Assembly (NCBI RefSeq): GCF_052089425.1
Contig: NZ_JBQCZW010000015.1
Location: 1-56,761 of the forward strand
Source of the DNA: Ancrocorticia sp052089425
Lineage (GTDB): Bacteria; Actinomycetota; Actinomycetes; Actinomycetales; Actinomycetaceae
Length of the DNA: 56,761 bases
Reading direction: 5' to 3'
Within the stretch, counting starts at the first letter, position 1. Every line of letters begins with the position of its first letter. The position numbers and the translations under genes are program-made. This document shows positions 15,686 through 24,237 of this stretch, in pieces. The notes under the pieces were generated by a model. It did no database searches. It saw nothing but the letters and a program-made list of their open reading frames with translations, and was not told where the DNA came from.

Positions 15686-17356
15686 GTGAAGCCACTAGAT
15701 AAGCGTCTACTTGCCTACGCACGAGGAGCCCGGTCTTACATCGGGCTCCTCGTGCTAACGGGCCTTCTTCTGGCGGGGTTGGTGATCGCGCAGTCCCTGC
15801 TCATCTCCGGCAGCATCGCCCCCGTCATTGACGGCTCGAAGTCCTTCCGTGATGTCGCCAATCTTGTTGCCATCTTGGCTGCCGTGTTCGCATGCCGCTT
15901 GATCGTCACCTATGTTCAAGAGGCGTACGGCCACCGCGCCGCGCTACGTGTGATTGCCGATCTTCGTACTCAGGTGATCCGCCATGCCGGCAATCAGGGT
16001 TCGCGATGGCTCTCCAGGGGCCGCACTGCCTCCACCGTCACGCTGGCAACGGAAGCGCTCGATGATCTCGAGCCATACTTCGTCAAGTTCCTTCCGCAGA
16101 TGATCCTCACCGCCACGGTCACACCCTTCACTCTTGCCGTCATTCTGTGGCTCGATTGGATCAGTGCCATTGCGATCCTCATCTGTTTGCCACTCATCCC
16201 AATCTTCATGATCCTTGTGGGCAGGATGACTCAGGCCGATTCGCAGTCTCGGCTCAAATCCATGGAGCGACTCTCCCAACAACTGTTGGACCTGCTGGCC
16301 GGCCTTGCCACTCTCAAGGCTCTGGGACGCGAGCAAGCCCCACGCCGCCGGGTCAAGGATCTCGGCGAGGATTACGCAGATAAAACGATGCGGACCCTGT
16401 ATACGGCGTTCCTTTCCGGCGCGGTGCTGGAGTTCTTGGCCACTCTTTCCACCGCCCTTGTTGCCGTGGAAGTTGGCCTCAGGCTGGTGTACGGAAACAT
16501 CGGCCTGTTCGCTGGGCTGGCCATCATCATGCTCACCCCCGAAGCTTTCAAGCCACTGCGCGAAGTAGGCTCCCAGTTCCACGCTTCCGCCGATGGCGTT
16601 GCCGCCTGCCAAGCAGCCTTCGATATTTTGGACGAGCCAATCGGCGATTCCAGCACTCCTGCCGCTCAAACAGTCCCCGCACCGGACCTGCGAACCTCCA
16701 CGATCGAGATCAGCAACCTCAGCGTGAGGGCTCCCGGGCGTGCGACGATCGCCCCAGAGCATCTCAGCGCGAGTATCGGCCCCGGCACCATCACAGCTCT
16801 TCAAGGTCCCTCCGGATCGGGGAAATCCACGACGGCCTCCGTCCTGTTACAGCTGGTAGAGCCTTCCGATGGGGGGATCACCGTTGGCGGCATCGAGCTC
16901 TCCTCAATCGATCGTGAATCACTGTGGCAACAAGTCACGTGGGTTCCTCAGCGTCCCGTCATTGTTCCCGGAACGGTGCTAGACAACCTCGATATCGATG
17001 CCACGGAATCCTCCGCCTCTCGCGACAGGGCCGCCGAACTCACCGGCTTCGATAGCGTTGTTGCCTCCCTGCCCGAGGGATGGAACACTCAGCTTGGCCA
17101 CGGCGGTGTGGGCCTGTCGGTAGGACAGCGCCAACGGCTCGCTTTGACCCGCGCTCTCATCGCCCCGCGGCCGCTCGTGATCCTAGACGAGCCCTCGGCA
17201 CACTTGGACGCGATGAGCGAGACCTTCGTAGCTGCTGCAGTGCGCGAGCTTGCCGCACGTGGCTCCACAGTTCTTGTGATCGCCCACCGCAACGCTATCG
17301 TGGAACTGGCAGGAAACGTCATCACGGTTGAAGCAAACACTGCGAGGGCACAATGA
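15686..17356 (+). CDS. cydD: ABC transporter ATP-binding/permease CydD
   Basis: 556 residues, GTG start 3 bp after cydB. An N-terminal six-helix transmembrane domain (about 15-310) is followed by a nucleotide-binding domain with Walker A GPSGSGKST, signature LSVGQRQRLALTRAL and Walker B LVILDEPSAHLD. CydDC is a heterodimeric exporter needed to assemble cytochrome bd, moving thiols and/or haem-related cargo. Its stop overlaps the cydC start by 4 bp (ATGA). Confidence 0.96.
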   Translation: MKPLDKRLLAYARGARSYIGLLVLTGLLLAGLVIAQSLLISGSIAPVIDGSKSFRDVANLVAILAAVFACRLIVTYVQEAYGHRAALRVIADLRTQVIRHAGNQGSRWLSRGRTASTVTLATEALDDLEPYFVKFLPQMILTATVTPFTLAVILWLDWISAIAILICLPLIPIFMILVGRMTQADSQSRLKSMERLSQQLLDLLAGLATLKALGREQAPRRRVKDLGEDYADKTMRTLYTAFLSGAVLEFLATLSTALVAVEVGLRLVYGNIGLFAGLAIIMLTPEAFKPLREVGSQFHASADGVAACQAAFDILDEPIGDSSTPAAQTVPAPDLRTSTIEISNLSVRAPGRATIAPEHLSASIGPGTITALQGPSGSGKSTTASVLLQLVEPSDGGITVGGIELSSIDRESLWQQVTWVPQRPVIVPGTVLDNLDIDATESSASRDRAAELTGFDSVVASLPEGWNTQLGHGGVGLSVGQRQRLALTRALIAPRPLVILDEPSAHLDAMSETFVAAAVRELAARGSTVLVIAHRNAIVELAGNVITVEANTARAQ

Positions 17357-19098
17357 TCTCCACTATCCGCCGCGCCGTTCGCCTTCTTGATATCTCCAAG
17401 CTGGGGTTCGTTCTTTCGGTTCTGGCCGGTTCGGCAGGACTCATGTGTTCAGTTGGCCTTGCGGCCGTTTCCGCCTGGCTCATCGCCAAGGCATCGCAGA
17501 TGCCACCTGTCCTCGATCTGGCGGTTGCCGCCACAACTGTCCGCGCTCTTGGCGTGGGTAAAGCCGTGTTCCGCTATCTCAATCAGATCGCCTCTCACCG
17601 CGTGGCTCTGTACGGCATGGCGAACCTCCGATCAACCGTGTACTCTACACTCGCCGATTCGCCAACTGACGTTGTCACCTCCGTTCGCCGCGGCGATCTG
17701 TTGGCCCGCACGGGCCGCGATGTAGATTCCGTGGGCGATATTCTCGTGCGAGCCCTCCAACCAACAACCGTGGCCGTGGTTGTCTCCATCTTCTCCGTAG
17801 GCCTGGTCAGCTGGCTATCGCCAGTCATTGGCCTCGTGGTTGCTGGCGGCCTGCTGATCTCCGGGCTAGTTGGCCCCCTATTTGCCATGCGCGGTGCGCG
17901 GCTCGCCGAGGAGGATCAGATTCGCGATCAGGCGGAACTGGCTGCTCAATCGCTCGCAATGCTCGAATCGGCCGAAGAACTTCGAGTTTCGGGCCGCCTG
18001 CAGGCCATGGAGGAGGCAACGCAAGCCACCGAGAAGCGTATCTTTGCCAATCGTGACCGTGCCGCCAAACCCAATGCTCTGGCACCCGCCTTGGATCTGC
18101 TGGGCATGGGAATCACCGTGACGCTGGCGATCATCATCGGCACGCAGCAGGTGGCCTCCGGCGCGCTCACGCCTATTGAACTCGCGGTTGTTGTGCTCAC
18201 TCCCCTTGCGGCCTTTGAAGCTACTCAGGCCCTCGCCAAGGCGGGTGTACAGCTGGTGATTTCAGCCAGCGCCGCCACCCGGATCTTCTCCCTGCTAGAT
18301 CGCGCGACCGCCGAGCGGAACATCCCCGAACGCCCGGCAGATACCAGCCAAACGGGGCTGACTGCAGACGATCTGGTGATCGGCTGGCCGGACGGACGCG
18401 ACGTTGCGGGTCCCCTTCATCTTCACGTCCAGCAGGGGCAGTCTCTGGCGATCGTGGGCCCGTCAGGGATCGGGAAAACCACGCTGCTGTACACGCTAGC
18501 TGGCATGCTCTATCCGCACGCCGGTCATGCACGCCTGAATGGCCAAGAGATTTCCTACCTCCCGAGGCACGAGGTATCGGCTTCCCTCACACTCACCACT
18601 GAGGATGCTCACCTCTTCGAATCCTCGGTTCTTGAGAACCTTCGGGTAGCCCGCGATTCGGTGAGCGAAACTGAGGCTGAAGAACTGCTCACTCGCGCAG
18701 GGCTGAGCAGCTGGCTCGCCCAACTCCCCCACGGCGTCCACACATCGCTGGGCTCCGAGGCTGCCACCGTGTCCGGCGGTGAGCGGCGGCGCCTGCTGCT
18801 TGCCCGAGCGCTCGCTGCCCCCGGCGAATACCTCCTCATCGACGAACCGGGCGAGCACCTAGATCCAGAAACCGCAGACAATCTGATCCGCGATCTTCTT
18901 CGTTCGGGACATCACCCCGATCCGGCCAAATCGCGTACGGTGGTACTTGTGACACATCGCTTGGCACCACTTGATGCCGCAGACCGCATCGTTTTCCTGT
19001 CCGAAGATTCGGCCACAGCGGGAACGCATGAGGAACTATCCGATCTTGTCCCGGAGTATCGATGGTCCGTTCGTCAGGAAGGAATCGTCCATGGCTGA
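17353..19098 (+). CDS. cydC: ABC transporter ATP-binding/permease CydC
   Basis: 581 residues. N-terminal transmembrane domain (about 15-320), then a nucleotide-binding domain with Walker A GPSGIGKTT, signature VSGGERRRLLLARAL and Walker B LLIDEPGEHLDPET. Partner of CydD. Its last 8 nt overlap the start of the downstream histidine kinase gene, so kinase translation is coupled to assembly of the oxidase machinery. Confidence 0.96.
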   Translation: MISTIRRAVRLLDISKLGFVLSVLAGSAGLMCSVGLAAVSAWLIAKASQMPPVLDLAVAATTVRALGVGKAVFRYLNQIASHRVALYGMANLRSTVYSTLADSPTDVVTSVRRGDLLARTGRDVDSVGDILVRALQPTTVAVVVSIFSVGLVSWLSPVIGLVVAGGLLISGLVGPLFAMRGARLAEEDQIRDQAELAAQSLAMLESAEELRVSGRLQAMEEATQATEKRIFANRDRAAKPNALAPALDLLGMGITVTLAIIIGTQQVASGALTPIELAVVVLTPLAAFEATQALAKAGVQLVISASAATRIFSLLDRATAERNIPERPADTSQTGLTADDLVIGWPDGRDVAGPLHLHVQQGQSLAIVGPSGIGKTTLLYTLAGMLYPHAGHARLNGQEISYLPRHEVSASLTLTTEDAHLFESSVLENLRVARDSVSETEAEELLTRAGLSSWLAQLPHGVHTSLGSEAATVSGGERRRLLLARALAAPGEYLLIDEPGEHLDPETADNLIRDLLRSGHHPDPAKSRTVVLVTHRLAPLDAADRIVFLSEDSATAGTHEELSDLVPEYRWSVRQEGIVHG

Positions 19099-20710
19099 CC
19101 TTGCTCGAGTCATTACACGTGCTCTTGAACTGACGACTAGGCTGGACCAGCAAGCTGCCCTGCAGTCCTTTGTGGATTCGGCCATTGAGGTCACGGGCTG
19201 CAAGTATGGAGCCCTCGCCGTGCTCGATTCGCGCGGCGAAACTCTACAATTTGTGTTCTCCGGCATCGAACCATGGTTAGCCGAAAAGATCGGAACACCG
19301 CCAAAGGGTCACGGCCTACTAGGCGAGATCCCCGATGATCACTACATCATCGTCAACAAGATCAACGGCGGGCACTATCCGCCCAACCATCCCCACCTTC
19401 ACAACTTCTTGGGCGTTGCCATCCGCATTCAGGATCGCGTGTTTGGACGGCTCTACCTGTCAGACAAACCGGGCGGCTTTACGGACGAGGACGGCAACAG
19501 CATGCAGCTGCTCGCCCAAGCCGCCGCCATCGCGGTTGAGAACTCCCGCCTGTACGCCGAATCCAATACGCGCGCCCAGTGGATTGCCGCCTCACGCGCC
19601 ATCACCACTGCGCTATTGGAAGGCACGGACGAAGAGGAAGCGCTCCAACTGATCGCACGCCAAATGCGCCGCGTCTCCATGGCGGATGCCGCCCTGATTG
19701 TGTTGCCTTCAGTGGGCGATACGTGGGCGTGCGAGATCTGCGATGGCGAATACGCCAAGGATCTCATCGGCGTTGAATTCCCTGCCGCCGGCCGCGCACA
19801 AACCGTTATCCGCGAAGGAACCGGCCTCGTGGTGGATGCCATGACGCGCCAAAAGAACCTCTTGGTACCCGAGCTGGCACGCTTTGGAGCCGCCCTATAC
19901 GCCCCCATGATGGCCAAGGGCACCCCCGAGGGCGTCATCGTCCTCCTCCGCGATATTGGCAAGCCGGAATTCGATCTGGCCGATCTATCCATGGCGGAGA
20001 ACGTGGCGCGCCAAGCCGCGCTCGCGCTCGAACTAGCGGGCGCCCGGCTCACTCAGGCCAAGGCAGATCAGCTAGAGGATCGCGCCCAGATTTCCCGCGA
20101 CCTCCACGATTTCGCTATTCAACAGCTCTTCGCCTCGGGCATGGAGCTCTCCGCAGTGCGCAACGATCTGGCCGAGCAGGCCGTTCCCGGATCAGTTCTC
20201 GAGGGACTGGATAAATCGATCAACTCGATTGACGAATCGGTCCACCAGATCCGCCAAATCATCTACTCGCTCCGCGATCCTCAGGCAACCGTTCCCGTGG
20301 TAGAGCGAATCCATCGCGAGATCGCCACAGCCACAGGATCACTCGGCTACGGACCCAGCCTAGACATCCGCAATTTAGGTGAGGAAATCACCTCAGGATT
20401 GCATACGGAAGTTGATGACGAACTGGGCTCCGATCTGGCGGACGACGTTGTGGCGGTCATCCGTGAATGCCTCTCCAACGTTGCGCGCCACGCCCACGCC
20501 ACGGCGGCCAGCGTGGATATCCGGATCGAGAATCACCGCATCGAAATCCGCATCACGGATAACGGCGAGGGCGTCAAAACTGAACTCTCACGCCGCTCAG
20601 GCATCTCCAACCTTGCGGCGCGTGCGCGACGCCATCACGGTACCTTCTCCATTCGGCCCAATCAGGAGGGCCCGGGAACCCGAGTGGAGTGGACGGCAAC
20701 GATAGCCTAG
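19091..20710 (+). CDS. DosS/DevS-like sensor histidine kinase with two GAF domains
   Basis: 539 residues from the ATG at 19091, which overlaps cydC by 8 nt; the frame is open further upstream inside cydC, but homology begins at MADLARVITRALELT. Order: GAF-A (about 20-155), GAF-B (about 175-315), HisKA_3 with DRAQISRDLHDFAIQQLFAS (phospho-His 339), then HATPase_c with the N box ECLSNVARHAHA and DNGEGV. GAF-A contains PPNHPHLHNFLGV, which aligns with LHHPPMRTFLGV of mycobacterial DosS; His100 falls on the position I take to be the haem-ligand His149. There is no transmembrane segment, so it is cytosolic. It may sense oxygen, NO/CO or redox state. Its stop overlaps the convergent pntB stop. Confidence 0.85.
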   Translation: MADLARVITRALELTTRLDQQAALQSFVDSAIEVTGCKYGALAVLDSRGETLQFVFSGIEPWLAEKIGTPPKGHGLLGEIPDDHYIIVNKINGGHYPPNHPHLHNFLGVAIRIQDRVFGRLYLSDKPGGFTDEDGNSMQLLAQAAAIAVENSRLYAESNTRAQWIAASRAITTALLEGTDEEEALQLIARQMRRVSMADAALIVLPSVGDTWACEICDGEYAKDLIGVEFPAAGRAQTVIREGTGLVVDAMTRQKNLLVPELARFGAALYAPMMAKGTPEGVIVLLRDIGKPEFDLADLSMAENVARQAALALELAGARLTQAKADQLEDRAQISRDLHDFAIQQLFASGMELSAVRNDLAEQAVPGSVLEGLDKSINSIDESVHQIRQIIYSLRDPQATVPVVERIHREIATATGSLGYGPSLDIRNLGEEITSGLHTEVDDELGSDLADDVVAVIRECLSNVARHAHATAASVDIRIENHRIEIRITDNGEGVKTELSRRSGISNLAARARRHHGTFSIRPNQEGPGTRVEWTATIA

Positions 20711-22104
20711 ACGTCTTTCAGCGCCGAGAGCACAGCGGACAGTGACGCTTTGGCATCACCGAAGAGAAGCTGTGTTTTGGGAGAAAACAGCAGCTCGTTC
20801 TCAATCCCCGCGAATCCAGGGCGCATCGAACGCTTGAGGAAGATGACCTGACCAGCAGCTTCGGCATCGATGATCGGCATACCGTAAATCGGGGCCGAGG
20901 GATCCGTTCGGGCAGCCGGGTTGACCACATCGTTGGCACCGACAACCACAACCACGTCCGTTGATGGCATTCCCGGATTGACATCATCGGCTTCAATCAG
21001 CAGATCGTAGCCAACATTGGCCTCCGCGAGTAGGACGTTCATATGGCCAGGCATTCGGCCAGCCACCGGGTGAATACCATAAACGGCATCCACACCACGC
21101 CCACGAAGCACGTCAACCAACTCGGAGACGGTCTGCTGGGCCTGAGCAACCGCAAGCCCGTAGCCGGGCACCACAACCACCCTGCGGGCGTAGGCGAGGG
21201 TAACCGCCACATCATCAGCGGTCGCGGTGCGGACGGGACGATCGGAAGCCTCGGTGCTCCCGGATGTTGAGCCACCTTTGAGGGCACCAAACAAGATGCC
21301 GGCAACGGGCCGTCCCATGCCCTTGGCCATCGCGAGCGTGAGCATTGTGCCAGCCGCACCGATCAAGGTGCCACCCACCAGAAGGAGAACATTGTCCACA
21401 GCCCATCCGGTCGCGATAACAGCGAGTCCGGTGGTTGCGTTGAGTAGCGAAATGACGATCGGAACATCGGCACCGCCAACAGGCAGAACAAGCAGCACTC
21501 CGAACGCAGCGGCCGCAACCAGCGTCACTATTCCTAGCCACACCTGGCCGCTCACGGCTACTGCTATCGCAAACCCAATCGTCAAGGCAACTGTGGCGAT
21601 GAACCAGATGCGTGCACCGGGCACCACCAGTGGCCGCGCGGTGATCCAGCCTTGTAGTTTGAGGAACGTGACGATCGAACCGGTGAACGTCAGCGCACCG
21701 ATGGCAATCCCAACCGCTGTGGCCACTTCGTTGGCCGAAGTGCCCGCATCAGCCTGTGCGGCGAGTCCAGCTAACTCGATCACGCCCACGAGCGCTGCGG
21801 CACCACCGCCAATTCCATTGAACAACGCCACGAGCTGCGGCATGTTCGTCAGGGCAACGCGGCGTGCTACCGGAACCGAAATGGCCGAACCAACGGCAAT
21901 CGTGACTAGGACAATCCACAGGTTCGAGCCCTCGAAGTCCGTTGACAGAAGCACGATGAGAACAGCGAGCGCGGCGCCGATGGCACCGATGGCGTTTCCA
22001 CGCCGGGCTGTTCGGGGCGATGAGAGCCCTTTGATGGCAAGGATGAAACATACGGCGGCAATGAGGTAGCCGAGCGCCGTGATCGGACCTGGAAGGAGAT
22101 TCAT
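20707..22104 (-). CDS. pntB: NAD(P) transhydrogenase subunit beta
   Basis: 465 residues: about nine membrane helices carrying the proton channel, then a soluble NADP(H)-binding domain (about 290-465) with VVPGYGLAVAQAQ, HPVAGRMPGHMNVLLAEA, the DDVNP motif and GANDVVNPAARTDP. The complex couples proton flow to hydride transfer from NADH to NADP+. It lies 9 bp after pntAb. Its stop codon overlaps the stop of the convergent kinase gene in a shared CTAG, with no terminator between them. Confidence 0.97.
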   Translation of the reverse strand: MNLLPGPITALGYLIAAVCFILAIKGLSSPRTARRGNAIGAIGAALAVLIVLLSTDFEGSNLWIVLVTIAVGSAISVPVARRVALTNMPQLVALFNGIGGGAAALVGVIELAGLAAQADAGTSANEVATAVGIAIGALTFTGSIVTFLKLQGWITARPLVVPGARIWFIATVALTIGFAIAVAVSGQVWLGIVTLVAAAAFGVLLVLPVGGADVPIVISLLNATTGLAVIATGWAVDNVLLLVGGTLIGAAGTMLTLAMAKGMGRPVAGILFGALKGGSTSGSTEASDRPVRTATADDVAVTLAYARRVVVVPGYGLAVAQAQQTVSELVDVLRGRGVDAVYGIHPVAGRMPGHMNVLLAEANVGYDLLIEADDVNPGMPSTDVVVVVGANDVVNPAARTDPSAPIYGMPIIDAEAAGQVIFLKRSMRPGFAGIENELLFSPKTQLLFGDAKASLSAVLSALKDV

Positions 22105-22113
22105 GCGCGAGCC

Positions 22114-22392
22114 TCATCCCTTCCGGCTGAACATCTCGAGCATTCGGTCTGTTACCACAAACCCACCTACGAGGTTGATTGTGGCAAACAGTACGGCGAA
22201 CACGCCTAGAACTATCAGTAAGGGTGACGTGGCGTTGGCAATACTCGCAATCGCCCCGACAAGGATGATGCCGCTGATCGCGTTGGTTCCGGACATAAGC
22301 GGCGTGTGGAGCCGCGATGTCACTTTTGAAACCACCTCAGCACCCACGAAACCGGCAAGCACCAGCAACGTCAGTGTTGTCATGGGATCCAT
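22114..22392 (-). CDS. pntAb: NAD(P) transhydrogenase subunit alpha part 2
   Basis: 92 residues forming the membrane part of the split alpha subunit: three or so helices with GFVGAEVVSKV and LHTPLMSGTNAISGIILVGA, highly diagnostic. Its ATG shares one base with the pntAa stop and has GAGGAG 8 nt upstream. The split alpha subunit is usual in actinobacteria. Confidence 0.95.
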   Translation of the reverse strand: MDPMTTLTLLVLAGFVGAEVVSKVTSRLHTPLMSGTNAISGIILVGAIASIANATSPLLIVLGVFAVLFATINLVGGFVVTDRMLEMFSRKG

Positions 22393-23534
22393 CAGTTGAT
22401 CTCCTCTTCTTCCCCAACACGGACCATCAGGCCGGCAAGGATGTCATCATCCAGATTGATCTGTAGCTCTGGCTCTCCACCATTGTCCGGAGCGACCGTC
22501 AGAATCTCGATGACGTTGCTGACGTTCTTGGCGTACAAGCGCGATGCATCGGCAGGCAGATCGCCTGGCGCATTGGCGATGCCCACAACCGTGACGTTGC
22601 CTCCCCCGCGTGAAGATGGCACCAGAACGTCCTCACCGGTTCGCGATCCCTCAACGTTGCCACCTGTACTTGCTGCTAGATCGATGGCAACCGAACCGGG
22701 GCGCATCGCAGCCACCATCTCGGTAGTAACCAGCCGCGGTGCCGAACGTCCGGGCACCGAAGCGGTAGTGATGAGTATGTCAGCCTCCGCGATATATGGG
22801 GCAATTGCTTGCTTTTGTGCATCCGCATCCGATGTGCCGAGCGAACGAGCATAACCTCCCGCGGTTTGGGTGTCACCAACACCTGCTTCAATGAACGTTG
22901 CTCCGACAGAACGGACCTCTTCGGCGGAACTCGGGCGGATATCGTTGGCAGATACCGTGGCACCAAGCCGGCGTGCAGTCGCGATCGCTTGTAGGCCCGC
23001 AACGCCCACCCCGAGCACAACCACCTTCGCTGGTGGTACCGTGCCAGCGGCCGTCATGGACATCGGCAGGAAACGCGGCAATCGTGTAGCCGCCTCGAGA
23101 ACAGACCGGTAGCCAGCTGCAAGGGCCTGACTGGAAAGAACATCCATTGATTGCGCCCGTGACGTGCGTGGCAGCTGCTCAAACGCCAGTGGTTGAACCC
23201 CGGCGGAGGCGAACGCGGCTCGGCGCTCATCGTCAAGGGCACCAAGCAGACCAAGCGTGATTGCGCCCTTGCCCAACAGCGCTAACCTCTCTGCGGTGAG
23301 CGGTGCGACGTGGGCAAGGAGATCCGCCTCACCTAAAGCTGTGGCGAGCGGAGCACCTTCACGTACGTGGGCACCAGCATCTTCGTACTCAGGATCCGAG
23401 TAAAAGGAACGGGTTCCGATACCGGACTGCACGACCACGCGATGACCCCCACGAACCAGTGCGCGCACGGTTTCGGGTGTCAGAGCGGCTCGTGTCTCCC
23501 CATCGGATTCTCTTAGGGCGACGACGTTGCTCAC
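22392..23534 (-). CDS. pntAa: NAD(P) transhydrogenase subunit alpha part 1
   Basis: 380 residues, the soluble NAD(H)-binding subunit, related to alanine dehydrogenase. It shows RESDGETRAALTPETV near the start and the Rossmann motif VVVLGVGVAGLQAIATARRLGA in the middle. The start is a GTG at 23532-23534. A TACAGT -10 element (bases 23542-23547) ends 7 nt upstream, so the mRNA is probably leaderless. A DosR-like box is centred about 42 bp upstream of that point. First gene of pntAa-pntAb-pntB. Confidence 0.96.
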   Translation of the reverse strand: MSNVVALRESDGETRAALTPETVRALVRGGHRVVVQSGIGTRSFYSDPEYEDAGAHVREGAPLATALGEADLLAHVAPLTAERLALLGKGAITLGLLGALDDERRAAFASAGVQPLAFEQLPRTSRAQSMDVLSSQALAAGYRSVLEAATRLPRFLPMSMTAAGTVPPAKVVVLGVGVAGLQAIATARRLGATVSANDIRPSSAEEVRSVGATFIEAGVGDTQTAGGYARSLGTSDADAQKQAIAPYIAEADILITTASVPGRSAPRLVTTEMVAAMRPGSVAIDLAASTGGNVEGSRTGEDVLVPSSRGGGNVTVVGIANAPGDLPADASRLYAKNVSNVIEILTVAPDNGGEPELQINLDDDILAGLMVRVGEEEEIN

Positions 23535-23541
23535 CTAATCG

Positions 23542-23547
23542 ACTGTA
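23542..23547 (-). promoter_or_regulatory. Probable -10 element of the pnt operon
   Basis: TACAGT on the minus strand ends 7 nt before the pntAa GTG, so transcription should begin at or next to the start codon. No good -35 is seen; the DosR-like box occupies that position, as expected for an activator-dependent promoter. Confidence 0.5.
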
Positions 23548-23569
23548 ACGTGCACCATATGTGCTAACT

Positions 23570-23583
23570 AGGACTTTAGCCCC
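23570..23583 (-). promoter_or_regulatory. DosR-like box at the pnt promoter
   Basis: On the minus strand GGGGCTAAAGTCCT matches 12 of 14 core positions of the DosR palindrome (GGGACTWWAGTCCC as recalled). It is centred about 42.5 bp upstream of the likely start of transcription, the classical position for a LuxR-type activator that touches RNA polymerase. It agrees with the cydA box at 12 of 14 positions. Confidence 0.6.
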
Positions 23584-23595
23584 ACCGCACAGCGC

Positions 23596-24234
23596 CTAGT
23601 TACGCCACCCTGCGGCGCGCTGCCCGGCAACCCAAGCAGCCACCTGCGTGCGCCGCTGCAGGCCCATCTTGGACAGCAGCGAGGTGATGTGGTTCTTCAC
23701 GGTCTTTTCCGCAACACCAAGCTTCTCCCCGATCTCGCGGTTGGAGAGGCCATCACCGATCAGGTCCAGCACCTTGCGCTCGGACGGGGTCAGATCCGCG
23801 GTGGGATCATCGTGATCCGCGCGGCGGCGGGACACTGTGCGCTCGTCCAGCAAGGTCCGGCCAGCTGCCACTGCACGAATGTTCTCCGTGATCTCGGCAC
23901 CTCGCACTGACTTCAGAAGATAGGCCTTAGCTCCGGCAGTGAGGGCTTCGGCAAGGGCGTCGTCGTCGTCAAACGACGTCAACACAACACAACGCGTAGC
24001 CGGGGAAACCTCGGCCAACTGCTGAATAATATCGATTCCCGTACCATCAGGAAGCCTCAAATCAACGAGGGCAACCTCGGGGTGTACAAGCGCACCACGG
24101 CGCACAGCTTCGGATACGCTTCCGGCTTCGGCAACAACGGCCAGCCCCTCCGCGCGGTCCACAACTTCGGCGATGCCTCGCCGCACTACCTCATGATCGT
24201 CAATAATCATGACGCGGATATCATCAGAAGCCAC
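23596..24234 (-). CDS. DosR/DevR-like LuxR-family response regulator
   Basis: 212 residues, GTG start. Receiver domain (about 6-120): acidic pair in IIDDHEVVRRG, phospho-acceptor Asp58 in LVDLRLPDGTGID, conserved VLTSFD and Lys in YLLKS. The C-terminal LuxR-type HTH (about 148-205) has LTPSERKVLDLIGDGLSNRE and the recognition segment AEKTVKNHITSLLSKMG, nearly the same as the AEKTVKNYVSRLLAKLG I recall for mycobacterial DosR, including the DNA-contacting Lys and Asn residues. The partner is probably the DosS-like kinase at 19091-20710. It starts 3 bp after the rnc stop, so it is transcribed at the end of the coaD-rnc operon, away from its kinase. Confidence 0.88.
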   Translation of the reverse strand: MASDDIRVMIIDDHEVVRRGIAEVVDRAEGLAVVAEAGSVSEAVRRGALVHPEVALVDLRLPDGTGIDIIQQLAEVSPATRCVVLTSFDDDDALAEALTAGAKAYLLKSVRGAEITENIRAVAAGRTLLDERTVSRRRADHDDPTADLTPSERKVLDLIGDGLSNREIGEKLGVAEKTVKNHITSLLSKMGLQRRTQVAAWVAGQRAAGWRN

Positions 24235-24237
24235 GTT

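Noticed and set aside
15944..16804. 286-codon minus-strand ORF opposite cydD
   Set aside because: It is a shadow of a certain gene and has no independent evidence.
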